A stretch of DNA of 64,000 nucleotides from an uncultured Lachnospiraceae bacterium. GTDB lineage: Bacteria; Bacillota; Clostridia; Lachnospirales; Lachnospiraceae. The notes under the pieces are model-generated. The model had not been told where the DNA came from and did not search any database. It worked only from the letters and a program-made list of their open reading frames with translations. How positions within the stretch are numbered: position 1 is the first letter of the stretch; each line of letters opens with the position of its first letter. The DNA lies in the NCBI GenBank assembly GCA_902476265.1, contig CABSCP010000013.1:1-64000 (forward strand). Direction: 5' to 3'. The translations under genes and the position numbers were made by a program. Shown in pieces: positions 42,340-49,669 of the stretch.

Positions 42340-42534
42340 TCACATGGCTACGGTCAGACCGTAGAATTTTTCTTCAAAGTATTTTGTCGGAACCTTGCCA
42401 CAGATTGTCCGATAGCCTTTTGCTTTCAATTCCTCATTCAGTCCCCGGATAATCTTGTAGGCATAGCCCGTTGATACGCCAAGCATTACTGCCGCTTCCT
42501 CTGCCGTTACATACATCTTTTTTGATTTCTCCAT
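42340..42534 (-). CDS. Excisionase-like HTH protein
   Basis: A 64-aa winged-helix MerR-like domain (MYVTAEEAAVMLGVSTGYAYKIIRGLNEELKAKGY) with a C-terminal tail. AAGGAGGAAA precedes the start. It sits 17 bp upstream of the integrase in the same operon, driven by a perfect consensus promoter. The size and place fit a recombination directionality factor; similar small proteins can also act as integrase regulators. Confidence 0.8.
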   Translation of the reverse strand: MEKSKKMYVTAEEAAVMLGVSTGYAYKIIRGLNEELKAKGYRTICGKVPTKYFEEKFYGLTVAM

Positions 42535-42558
42535 TCATTTTCCTCCTTAATTTTATAT

Positions 42559-42676
42559 AGGGACTTTTGTCCCTTGCTTGCATTTTTATTATACAGGCTC
42601 TTTTGTCCCTTGTCAACATATTATTCTTGAATTCATTGATTATTTTCAATGGATATGTTAGAATACAAATGTCCCT
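42559..42676. promoter_or_regulatory. Divergent int/repressor control region with GGGAC operators
   Basis: Minus-strand promoter: TTGACA (complement of 42611-42616), 17-bp spacer, TATAAT (complement of 42588-42593), a perfect consensus for the excisionase-integrase operon. Plus-strand promoter: TTGATT (42636-42641), 17 bp, TAGAAT (42659-42664) for the XRE gene. Operator-like AGGGAC-TTTT-GTCCCT is at 42559-42574. Further GTCCCT copies lie at 42605-42610 (inside the int promoter spacer) and 42671-42676 (at the XRE transcript start). Confidence 0.8.
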
Positions 42677-42712
42677 ATTATTCATATTATTAAATACTAA
42701 AGGAGTGACTAC

Positions 42713-43264
42713 ATGACAGTAGGAGAGAAAATAAAGACATTCCGAACAATCCGGGGGATTTCACAGAATGTATTAGGGGAACTGGCGGGCATAGATGGAA
42801 CCACCATTCGCAAATATGAATTAGGAAGCCGGAAGCCAAAGCCCGACCAACTTTTGAAGATTGCCAATGCTCTGGGCGTAAGTATCAACGTATTCACGGA
42901 CTTCGACATAGAAACCGCTTCTGATGTCCTCACTCTGCTTTTCAAAATGGACGAGCAGGTAGATATGGAAATCGACGGCGAAAAAGACAGTGAAGGAAAT
43001 CTTATCCCCGACACGATATGTATTCGTTTTAAACACCCGGAAATCAACAGCCGGCTTGCCAAATTTGCAAAGGCTAAGAAATTGCAGGAAAATTTGATTG
43101 CTTCCAAAGACGCATTTCCAAGCGAGGAAGCATTTAATAAAGAATTGGAGCAGATGAACGAGACTTGCGAACAGATTAAACAACATTTAGTTGATACAAA
43201 TAGAATTGTGAAAAAAGGAACCTCTGGTATTTCTGTTCGTATCTATCCAGAGAGTACCTTATGA
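42713..43264 (+). CDS. XRE family repressor of the element
   Basis: 183 aa. HTH at residues 5-60 (IKTFRTIRGISQNVLGELAGIDGTTIRKYELGSRKPKPDQLL), and a C-terminal domain of about 110 residues with charged helices. AAAGGAGTGACTAC precedes the start. It is divergent from the excisionase-integrase operon across 178 bp of shared control DNA with three GTCCC operators, the arrangement of a phage-like lysogeny or excision repressor that also limits its own synthesis. Confidence 0.87.
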   Translation: MTVGEKIKTFRTIRGISQNVLGELAGIDGTTIRKYELGSRKPKPDQLLKIANALGVSINVFTDFDIETASDVLTLLFKMDEQVDMEIDGEKDSEGNLIPDTICIRFKHPEINSRLAKFAKAKKLQENLIASKDAFPSEEAFNKELEQMNETCEQIKQHLVDTNRIVKKGTSGISVRIYPESTL

Positions 43265-43274
43265 AAGGGTTTAT

Positions 43275-43700
43275 ATGACTTTTCTTGAAAATGAACTACT
43301 TTATGATGATTATTTTCACTTGCGTCAAAGTGTAAACTGGAATAACTTTTCAGAGCAACAGACTGTTTTTGCTTTGAGCCATACACTTTATGCTATTACA
43401 GTGAAAAACGAACTGGAAACAATCGCTATGGGCAGACTAATCGGAGATGGACTATATTACACCATTGTAGATGTAATTGTAAATCCTGCCTTTCAAGGAC
43501 AAGGTGTTGGTTCTGCCGTTATTCATAAATTACTGGATTATGTGGAAAAGAATACGCCGCCCGGCGGGCGTTCCAGTGTTTCTCTAATTGCTGAAAAGGG
43601 GAAAGAAGCCTTTTATGAGACTTTAGGATTTAAAAAGATACCCCATGAATTTTGCGGTAGCGGCATGAGAAAGGTAATTTACAAAAAAGAAATTAACTGA
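43275..43700 (+). CDS. GNAT family N-acetyltransferase
   Basis: 141 aa. The acetyl-CoA loop is VNPAFQGQGVGSAV (residues about 72-85), preceded by strand TIVDVIV and followed by FYETLGFKKIPHEFCGSG. It starts 10 bp after the XRE stop, with GAAAGG upstream, and probably shares its promoter. The substrate is unknown. It is a passenger gene that may modify a protein or small molecule. Confidence 0.87.
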   Translation: MTFLENELLYDDYFHLRQSVNWNNFSEQQTVFALSHTLYAITVKNELETIAMGRLIGDGLYYTIVDVIVNPAFQGQGVGSAVIHKLLDYVEKNTPPGGRSSVSLIAEKGKEAFYETLGFKKIPHEFCGSGMRKVIYKKEIN

Positions 43701-43755
43701 AATATTAGAGACAGGTATCATGATACCCGCCCCAAATCTAGTATTCATCAGATAA

Positions 43756-43777
43756 TTAGAGCCATTTTAGAGCCAAA
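43756..43777. repeat. Right integrase arm sites
   Basis: TTAGAGCCA and TTTTAGAGCCAAA in tandem, 58 bp inside the right core. The second copy matches the left arm (36577-36589) over 13 bases. Confidence 0.6.
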
Positions 43778-43788
43778 CGCCATAAAGC

Positions 43789-43827
43789 AACGCCGAAAAT
43801 GCCCATTTTATCAGCATTTCCGGCGTT
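43789..43827 (-). terminator. Terminator of guaA (within the element end)
   Basis: AACGCCGAAAATGC and GCATTTCCGGCGTT pair over about 13 positions just beyond the guaA stop. On the minus strand a short GCTTTATGG follows. Because it lies inside the element boundary, the element supplies guaA with a replacement terminator. Confidence 0.65.
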
Positions 43828-43834
43828 TTGTCCG

Positions 43835-43846
43835 TTACTCAAACTC
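43835..43846. repeat. Right attachment core (attR)
   Basis: TTACTCAAACTC is the complement of the last four guaA codons including the stop, and is the second copy of the left core at 36466-36477. Confidence 0.65.
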
Positions 43847-45376
43847 AATCGTCCCCGGCGGTTTCGACGTCAGATCATACATGACGCGATTCACGCCCTT
43901 GACTTCATTAATAATCCGGTTCATCACCTTAGACAGCACTTCAAAGGGAATCTCCGCCGCTTCCGCGGTCATGAAATCGGAGGTGATCACCGCCCGCAGG
44001 GCAACCGCATAGTCATAGGTCCGTTCGTCGCCCATGACGCCCACGGAGCGCATGTTGGTGAGCGCTGCGAAATACTGACCGAGCTGTTTGTCGCAGCCGG
44101 CTTTGGCCAGTTCTTCCCGGTAGATGGCGTCGGCATCCTGCACCATGCGGACCTTATCCGCCGTCACTTCGCCCACGATGCGGACGCCCAGGCCGGGACC
44201 GGGGAATGGCTGGCGGTAAACCAGGTATTCGGGGATGCCCAGTTCCAGGCCGGCACGGCGGACCTCATCCTTAAAGAGCAGGCGCAGGGGTTCGATGATT
44301 TCCTTGAAGTCCACGCAGTCCGGAAGGCCGCCCACATTGTGATGGGACTTGATGACGGCGGATTTCCCCAGGCCGCTTTCAATCACATCGGGATAGATGG
44401 TCCCCTGTACCAGGAAATCCACCGCTCCGATCTTTTTGGCTTCCTCTTCAAAAACACGGATGAATTCTTCTCCGATGATCTTGCGCTTCTGCTCCGGTTC
44501 CGAAACGCCCGCAAGCTTCTCATAGAAACGGTCCTGGGCATTGACGCGGATGAAGTTCAGGTCATAATGTCCGCTGGGGCCGAATACCGCTTCCACCTCG
44601 TCGCCTTCGTTTTTACGCAGAAGGCCGTGGTCCACAAACACACAGGTCAGCTGTTTTCCAACCGCTTTGGACAAAAGGACCGCCGCAACGGAAGAATCCA
44701 CGCCGCCGGACAGGGCGCAGAGCACCTTACCGGAGCCCACCTTTTCCCGCACCTGGCGGATGGTGGTTTCCACAAAGGAATCCATTCTCCAGTCGCCGCT
44801 GCAGCCGCAGACCTTGTATACAAAGTTGGAAAGCATCTGTCTGCCTTCCTGCGTATGCATCACTTCCGGATGGAACTGAACCGCGTAGAGCTTTCTGTCC
44901 GCATTTTCCATGGCCGCCACCGGACAGACCGGCGTATGACCGATGATTTTAAAATCCGCCGGCGCCGATTCGATATAATCGGTATGACTCATCCAGCAGA
45001 TTGTCTGTGCCGATACATTTTCAAAAAGCGCCGAGGAAAAGTCCACCTCCACCTCCGTTTTTCCGTACTCGCTGACGGGCGCTGTTTTCACGCTGCCGCC
45101 CAGCATATATGCCATCAGCTGGGAACCGTAGCAAATCCCCAGAATCGGGATTCCCAGTTCAAATATTTCTTTGGGACATCTGGGGGAATCCTCCCCGTAT
45201 ACACTGTTGGGTCCGCCTGTAAAAATGATCCCTTTGGGATTCATTTCCCTGATTTTTTCAAGGCTTAACGTACAGGGATGAACTTCACAATATACGCTGC
45301 ATTCTCTGACCCTTCTGGCAATCAGCTGATTATACTGGCCGCCGAAGTCAAGGACGATAACAAGTTCTCTGTCCAT
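43835..45376 (-). CDS. guaA: GMP synthase (glutamine-hydrolysing)
   Basis: 513 aa. Class I glutamine amidotransferase domain with nucleophile C82 (LGICYGSQ) and VQFHPEV. The ATP-pyrophosphatase P-loop LSGGVDSSV follows, then the C-terminal dimerisation domain ending PPGTIEFE. It converts XMP to GMP. The start at 45376 follows AAAGGAGGAACGCG; the frame to 45427 lacks a site. A perfect consensus promoter and a leader of about 177 nt with a stable hairpin precede it. Its 3' end is the attachment site of the mobile element. Confidence 0.97.
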   Translation of the reverse strand: MDRELVIVLDFGGQYNQLIARRVRECSVYCEVHPCTLSLEKIREMNPKGIIFTGGPNSVYGEDSPRCPKEIFELGIPILGICYGSQLMAYMLGGSVKTAPVSEYGKTEVEVDFSSALFENVSAQTICWMSHTDYIESAPADFKIIGHTPVCPVAAMENADRKLYAVQFHPEVMHTQEGRQMLSNFVYKVCGCSGDWRMDSFVETTIRQVREKVGSGKVLCALSGGVDSSVAAVLLSKAVGKQLTCVFVDHGLLRKNEGDEVEAVFGPSGHYDLNFIRVNAQDRFYEKLAGVSEPEQKRKIIGEEFIRVFEEEAKKIGAVDFLVQGTIYPDVIESGLGKSAVIKSHHNVGGLPDCVDFKEIIEPLRLLFKDEVRRAGLELGIPEYLVYRQPFPGPGLGVRIVGEVTADKVRMVQDADAIYREELAKAGCDKQLGQYFAALTNMRSVGVMGDERTYDYAVALRAVITSDFMTAEAAEIPFEVLSKVMNRIINEVKGVNRVMYDLTSKPPGTIEFE

Positions 45377-45487
45377 CGCGTTCCTCCTTTTATGAAAATC
45401 TGCTGTTATGATCCCCCGCGCCGGCACTTTTCTTTCATTGAAAGAACTGCTTTATCAAAAATCCTGCATTCTTTCAGTGAAAAAGAA

Positions 45488-45552
45488 TACCGTCGGCTGA
45501 TCAGAATGCACTAGGGAAAAGATGCGCTCAGATTAACCAACGGTATGTACCG
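45488..45552 (-). ncRNA. Structured guaA leader, possible attenuator
   Basis: In the minus-strand RNA, TACCGT pairs with ACGGTA, GGTTAATC with GATCAGCC, and an apical GAGCGCA with TGCATTC, forming one long interrupted hairpin (45488-45545). It is followed by TTCTTTTTC, as in a terminator. CGGT just upstream (45549-45552) can pair with ACCG of the same stem, and a second hairpin (ATTCTTT/AAAGAAT) follows. This suggests alternative folds. It does not match the purine riboswitch core that I know. Confidence 0.5.
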
Positions 45553-45559
45553 CAAAAGT

Positions 45560-45588
45560 ATTATAAAATGAAAAACCATAGATGTCAA
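45560..45588 (-). promoter_or_regulatory. Consensus promoter of guaA
   Basis: TTGACA, exactly 17 bp, TATAAT on the minus strand, between the MATE stop and guaA. Transcription would begin near 45553 and include the hairpin leader. Confidence 0.85.
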
Positions 45589-45600
45589 AACATTTTTTCC

Positions 45601-46932
45601 TCAGCTTCGCTGACCGAAGGTCTCCCACTTATGTCCCCGGTAGCGGATTACATAGCACACTGCGCGGAATGCCCAGTCGATGATCATTGCCACCCAGACG
45701 GCCAGCAGGCCAAAATGGAATACATAAGTGAACACGTAAGCTGCCACCACCCGGAAAAGCCACATGGAAATGATGGAAATCGTCATAGGAAGCACCACGT
45801 CCCCCGCCGCCCTTAGGGTGTTCGGAACAGAAAAAGAAGGCACCCATATGAGCATGGACATCACCGAATGAAAACGGATCACCTCAATCGTCATCCGGGA
45901 GGCTTCCGGCCCCAGATTATAAAAAGTCACAATATAGGGCACCGTCAGAAACAGGATGGAAGAAATCGCAATGATCCCGATATTGGCGGCTTTGCACAGC
46001 TTTATGGTATAATAGCGGGCCTGTCCGTATTCGTTGGCGCCCACACAGACGCTCACCACAGAAACAATCGCCAGATTCACTGCGATCCCGGGCAGAATGT
46101 TCCAGTTCGCCAGCGTATTGGCCACCGCGTTGGCGGCGATAGCTGCCGTACCCATGGTGGAAACCGCGCTGATTACCAGGATTTTCCCCAGCTGGAACAT
46201 GCTGTTTTCCATCCCGTTGGGCACCGCTATGTAGAGAATCTTTTTAATCAGCTTCCCGTTGAATTTTAGGCCCACCTGACCGCACAGGTTGATATCCTTC
46301 TTTTTATTGAACATCAGAGAAAAAATCACGACCGCTGCCACATAACGGGACAGGGTTGTGGGGATCGCCACACCGGCCACGCCCATATGAAGCCCGAAAA
46401 TACAGATGGCATTGCCGGCCACATTGATAGCGTTCATCAAAAGGGAGACCCACATGGTGACCTTCGCATTATTCATGGCGCGGAAAAGGGCCGCGCAGGA
46501 ATTATAAACCGCAAGAGCGATAAACGAATATGCCGTTATGATCAGATAGGTCTTGCAGGACTGCATGACTTCCGGCTCAATTTTTCCAAACATCAGATGG
46601 AGAAGCTGGTCATGGGCAGTCACAAAAACTACCGTGATGACGAGCGCCAGCAGGGTGGCAAACAGGATAATCTGCCAGGAAGTCTTGCAGGCATCTTCTT
46701 TTTTCTTCTTCCCCAGGAAATGTCCTGCCACCACCGCGCCGCCGGTGGCCAGCGCAGAAAAAATATTGATGAGCAGGATATTGACCGTATCCACCAGCGA
46801 AACGCCGGACACCGCCGCTTCTCCTGCTGCCGAAACCATGATGGTGTCCGCCATCCCTACCGCTATCGCCAGCACCTGTTCAATCACCAGCGGTATGATT
46901 AACTTTCTCAAATCCCTGCCAGAATAAAGCAT
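45601..46932 (-). CDS. MATE family efflux transporter
   Basis: 443 aa with twelve predicted membrane segments in two similar halves. The first is IPLVIEQVLAIAVGMADTIMVS, the typical MATE helix 1 with its conserved polar residues. The loop LGKKKKEDACKTS links the next segments. It exports cationic compounds using an ion gradient. It stands alone upstream of guaA, which has its own promoter. The substrate is unknown. Confidence 0.9.
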   Translation of the reverse strand: MLYSGRDLRKLIIPLVIEQVLAIAVGMADTIMVSAAGEAAVSGVSLVDTVNILLINIFSALATGGAVVAGHFLGKKKKEDACKTSWQIILFATLLALVITVVFVTAHDQLLHLMFGKIEPEVMQSCKTYLIITAYSFIALAVYNSCAALFRAMNNAKVTMWVSLLMNAINVAGNAICIFGLHMGVAGVAIPTTLSRYVAAVVIFSLMFNKKKDINLCGQVGLKFNGKLIKKILYIAVPNGMENSMFQLGKILVISAVSTMGTAAIAANAVANTLANWNILPGIAVNLAIVSVVSVCVGANEYGQARYYTIKLCKAANIGIIAISSILFLTVPYIVTFYNLGPEASRMTIEVIRFHSVMSMLIWVPSFSVPNTLRAAGDVVLPMTISIISMWLFRVVAAYVFTYVFHFGLLAVWVAMIIDWAFRAVCYVIRYRGHKWETFGQRS

Positions 46933-47017
46933 TTTGTCTTCTCTCCCGTACTTTTACACAATTTTTACAGAATTTACTTCTGATTCTAAACCGTTTTCCG
47001 CGTAATGTAAATATGAA

Positions 47018-47269
47018 TTAAATATGGTGAAGATATTTTTCCCTCGTAGCAAGTCCGCCGCGGATATGACGTTCCGATTTGTTCACATCCAGCACCTTTC
47101 TCGCTTCCCTCGCAAGCCCCGGATTGACCTGCTCCAGTCTCTCTGTAATATCCTTGTGCACTGTGGACTTACTGATTCCAAATTGTTTCGCCGCCTGCCT
47201 CACTGTCGCGTTATGCTCAATGATATAGCCGGCAACCGCCATCGCCCGCTCCTCAATATAATCCTTCAC
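47018..47269 (-). CDS. spoIIID: Sporulation transcription factor SpoIIID
   Basis: 83 aa, starting at GTG (VKDYIEERAMAVAGYI) with GGGGG eight bases upstream. An ATG at 47290 lacks a site. The HTH is TVRQAAKQFGISKSTVHKDI, and the highly conserved tail LAREARKVLDVNKSERHIRGG matches SpoIIID. It controls mother-cell genes during sporulation, so the organism should make spores. Confidence 0.95.
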   Translation of the reverse strand: MKDYIEERAMAVAGYIIEHNATVRQAAKQFGISKSTVHKDITERLEQVNPGLAREARKVLDVNKSERHIRGGLATREKYLHHI

Positions 47270-47310
47270 AGGGGAACCCCCGTCAACCATTTTTTACAAT
47301 GTATGCAAAA

Positions 47311-47337
47311 GCGGACGGGAGTATGACCCCCGCCCGC
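47311..47337 (-). terminator. GC-rich hairpin before spoIIID
   Basis: GCGG-CGGG and CCCG-CCGC arms, followed on the minus strand by CTTTTGC. It would terminate a short transcript reading through the small ORF upstream. Confidence 0.6.
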
Positions 47338-47357
47338 TATGCAATCGACAAACCACT

Positions 47358-47465
47358 TTAATCGCCAAAAATCCCCTGGATCGCATCCGTAATATTCATA
47401 ATATTATTCCTTTCAATTTCGGAAATCTTCTTATATCCCCGCACATATAAATCCAGCAATTTCAT
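47358..47465 (-). CDS. Possible small protein upstream of spoIIID
   Basis: A 35-codon frame from ATG (MKLLDLYVRGYKKISEIERN, ends ITDAIQGIFGD) with amphipathic character. The frame stays open upstream for about 20 further codons (ILSVAEGGVLCEQ before the Met), so a GTG start near 47480 is possible. A TATAAT with extended TG element at 47535-47540 and a terminator at 47311-47337 bracket it as a free-standing unit of about 200 nt. No clear ribosome binding site. It could equally be an sRNA or a fragment. Confidence 0.35.
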   Translation of the reverse strand: MKLLDLYVRGYKKISEIERNNIMNITDAIQGIFGD

Positions 47466-47534
47466 TTGCTCACACAGCACACCACCTTCCGCTACGGAAA
47501 GAATGTCTCCCTGCCTGATTTGTTTGCATACTTA

Positions 47535-47540
47535 ATTATA
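47535..47540 (-). promoter_or_regulatory. Extended -10 promoter
   Basis: TGGTATAAT on the minus strand, an extended -10 with a perfect TATAAT. It would drive the short transcript that ends at 47311. The -35 is weak. Confidence 0.5.
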
Positions 47541-47628
47541 CCAAAATAAAGCTGCTGCTCCATAACTGATTTCTCAGCTACTTTGCAACAGCCCCTTGCT
47601 TTTTATCCGGAATATTCTATTATCCCTT

Positions 47629-47910
47629 TTACTTTTTTGAAGGATTATGCTTCATATCCTTAATCGGTATATTGGCAAAAAGCGCGGGCACCGCCCCATT
47701 GCTGCCTTCCGATTCCGTCTCCGTGATCTGGATATCCAGCCCCTGGGCATCGATGTCCATATATTTGGAAATGACTTCGATGATATCGTTTTTAATCATT
47801 TCCATCATTTCCGGCGAGCAGTTTGCCCGGTCCGATACGAGAAGCAGTTTCAGGCGGTCCTTCGCCACTTCACCGGAACTTTTTTTTCGGAAAAAATCCA
47901 TAATTCGCAT
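47629..47910 (-). CDS. minE: Cell division topological factor MinE
   Basis: 93 aa: N-terminal membrane/MinD-contact segment (MRIMDFFRKKSSGEVAKDRLKLLLVSDRA) and the anti-MinCD C-terminal domain (MIKNDIIEVISKYMDIDAQGLDIQI). It drives MinD off the membrane and confines MinC to the poles. Third gene of minCDE, 15 bp after minD. GGGGGTG precedes the start. Retaining MinE in a spore-former fits the clostridial group rather than Bacillus. Confidence 0.95.
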   Translation of the reverse strand: MRIMDFFRKKSSGEVAKDRLKLLLVSDRANCSPEMMEMIKNDIIEVISKYMDIDAQGLDIQITETESEGSNGAVPALFANIPIKDMKHNPSKK

Positions 47911-47925
47911 CCCAAAACACCCCCA

Positions 47926-48714
47926 CTATTTGGTAAAGAAATCCTTTAACATTGCAAGCACGCTTTTCTTGGTATCCAGATCCATGAACGGCACATCCTC
48001 CCCCTGGATGCGTCTGCAGACATTCATGTATGCCTTTCCCGCGGGACAATTCGTTCCCACAAGCGGTTCGCCCTGGTTGGTGGAAACGACGATCTGTTCG
48101 TCATCCGGCACAATGCCCAAAAGATGGATGGAAAGGATATCGCACACATCCTCCACCTTGAGCATATCCCCCCGCTTCACCATGTCCATACGGATTCTGT
48201 TGATCAGAAGGTCGATCCGCTTCATTTCGTTGGCTTCCAGCAGTCCTACGATACGGTCCGCGTCACGAATTGCGGATACCTCCGGCGTAGTGACCACCAG
48301 CGCTCTGTCAGCGCCGGCAATGGCATTTTTAAAGCCCTGTTCGATTCCGGCGGGGCAGTCCAAAAGAATGAAATCAAAGTCCTTTTTCAATTCTTCGATC
48401 AGCTCCTTCATCTGCTCCGGTGTCACGGAATCCTTGTCCCTTGTCTGGGCGGAAGGCAGAAGACAGAGCTCCGGGTATTTTTTATGTTTGATCAGTGCCT
48501 GCTTTAAACGGCATCTTCCTTCCACCACATCCACCAGTGTATACACAATGCGGTTTTCCAGTCCCAGCACCACATCCAGGTTGCGGAGACCGATATCGGT
48601 GTCGATCATAACCACCTTTTTATTCAGCATGGCAAGCCCTGTTCCCACATTCGCAGTCGTGGTCGTCTTTCCAACGCCGCCTTTTCCTGATGTCACTACA
48701 ATTACTTCACACAT
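47926..48714 (-). CDS. minD: Septum-site determining ATPase MinD
   Basis: 262 aa. Deviant Walker A SGKGGVGKTTTT (residues about 9-20), switch motifs DTDIGLRNLD and LLDCPAGIE, and a C-terminal amphipathic membrane-targeting helix (SVLAMLKDFFTK). It recruits MinC to the membrane and cycles with MinE. The start at 48714 follows GGAGGGAACAAAAGAA. Confidence 0.97.
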   Translation of the reverse strand: MCEVIVVTSGKGGVGKTTTTANVGTGLAMLNKKVVMIDTDIGLRNLDVVLGLENRIVYTLVDVVEGRCRLKQALIKHKKYPELCLLPSAQTRDKDSVTPEQMKELIEELKKDFDFILLDCPAGIEQGFKNAIAGADRALVVTTPEVSAIRDADRIVGLLEANEMKRIDLLINRIRMDMVKRGDMLKVEDVCDILSIHLLGIVPDDEQIVVSTNQGEPLVGTNCPAGKAYMNVCRRIQGEDVPFMDLDTKKSVLAMLKDFFTK

Positions 48715-48770
48715 TTCTTTTGTTCCCTCCTGTTTTGTCACTGCTCTTTCTTATGTACGACACGCCGTTC

Positions 48771-49514
48771 CTACAGATTATCCAGGCAGCCTTTCGTCAT
48801 AGGTTCAATACAAATATTCCCGTTTCTCACAACTGCAACGTGGGAGGCATATCCTTCCGCCGTCTCTTTCTCTCTTTTAAAGAAGCGTCTCGTCTCCTTT
48901 TCACGGTCAGGGCTCTTTGCGATGTATTCCCCGATCTGCAGCTGGATAGGGCGCATATCAAGGGCAAAAATAAAGCAGCTGTTGTCCCCTGATGCCCCCG
49001 CAAAAGCATTTCCTTTCAACGATCCTAAAATCACAATGCTTCCCTGGGAAATGATCTTCGCTCCCGGGTTCACATCTCCGATCAGCGTGATGTTGGCGGC
49101 GCTTTCCAAAACCTGTCCCGACCTCAGATTTCCTTTATAAAAATCTCCTGTCCCTTCCGGCACATAAACTTCTTCCTGTGCGGCAGCCATACGCCTTTCA
49201 GCCTGGCGTTCTCTGCTTTGGCCTGCTTCGTGCGTCTGACGGCGCCTGGGTTCTTCCTGCCCGCTGCCCAGTTCCGCAATTCCGGTCACCTGTATGGATG
49301 AGTTGGCCATTATGGCTTCCGCCACCGCCTCCGCCTCCTGCAGCGACAGCTTTCTTCCCTCATAGGATACCGCCATTTTGGCATCTTTAAAAAAGCTGCC
49401 TGTTTCCCTGAATTTATCTCCAATGATCCGCAGCAGATCGGGAAACGGAGTCCGGTCGTCCAGGACCAGGTTCACACCATTTCTGTTGCTCTTAATCACT
49501 ACTTCGTTTGCCAT
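48771..49514 (-). CDS. minC: Septum-site determining protein MinC
   Basis: 247 aa. The N-terminal domain (NGVNLVLDDRTPFPDLLRIIGDKF) inhibits FtsZ, and a linker follows. The C-terminal right-handed beta-helix is NLRSGQVLESAANITLIGDV, GAKIISQGSIVILGSLKG and CFIFALDMRPIQLQIG, ending in a charged tail. First gene of minCDE. GGAGGAGGAT sits directly before the ATG at 49514. Confidence 0.93.
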   Translation of the reverse strand: MANEVVIKSNRNGVNLVLDDRTPFPDLLRIIGDKFRETGSFFKDAKMAVSYEGRKLSLQEAEAVAEAIMANSSIQVTGIAELGSGQEEPRRRQTHEAGQSRERQAERRMAAAQEEVYVPEGTGDFYKGNLRSGQVLESAANITLIGDVNPGAKIISQGSIVILGSLKGNAFAGASGDNSCFIFALDMRPIQLQIGEYIAKSPDREKETRRFFKREKETAEGYASHVAVVRNGNICIEPMTKGCLDNL

Positions 49515-49669
49515 ATCCTCCTCCGCGCCTGTTCCTTCCGGCATTTCGACAACATTCGTCCTGAGCCGGCAAAAAATATCATCTTTTGCAATTATATCTT
49601 TTCTGGGCCGATCTGGAAAGCCTTTTTGCGAAAGAATTTACGGAAATTGCTTCTTTTCTCGTTTTTTTA

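Larger units (their letters stand above)
36466..43846. mobile_element. Integrative mobilizable element in the 3' end of guaA
   Basis: About 7.4 kb between 12-bp direct repeats (TTACTCAAACTC), the right copy being the last bases of guaA. It encodes integrase, excisionase-like protein, MobV-like relaxase, MobC-like protein, RepA-like ATPase, two XRE regulators, a GNAT and four small unknown proteins. No type IV secretion genes are present, so it would need a helper for transfer. The 3' end of guaA is an established integration hot spot for such islands. Arm-type TAGAGCC repeats lie just inside both ends. Confidence 0.8.

Noticed and set aside
36577..43777. TTTTAGAGCCAAA (13 bp) as the attachment core
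   Set aside because: It occurs inside both ends and is itself half of a tandem TAGAGCC pair, as arm sites are. The repeat that coincides with the guaA 3' end fits the core better.
45377..45560. Purine, PRPP/ppGpp (ykkC-like) or ZTP riboswitch before guaA
   Set aside because: The conserved cores of these classes as I know them are not visible. Only a generic hairpin leader can be claimed.
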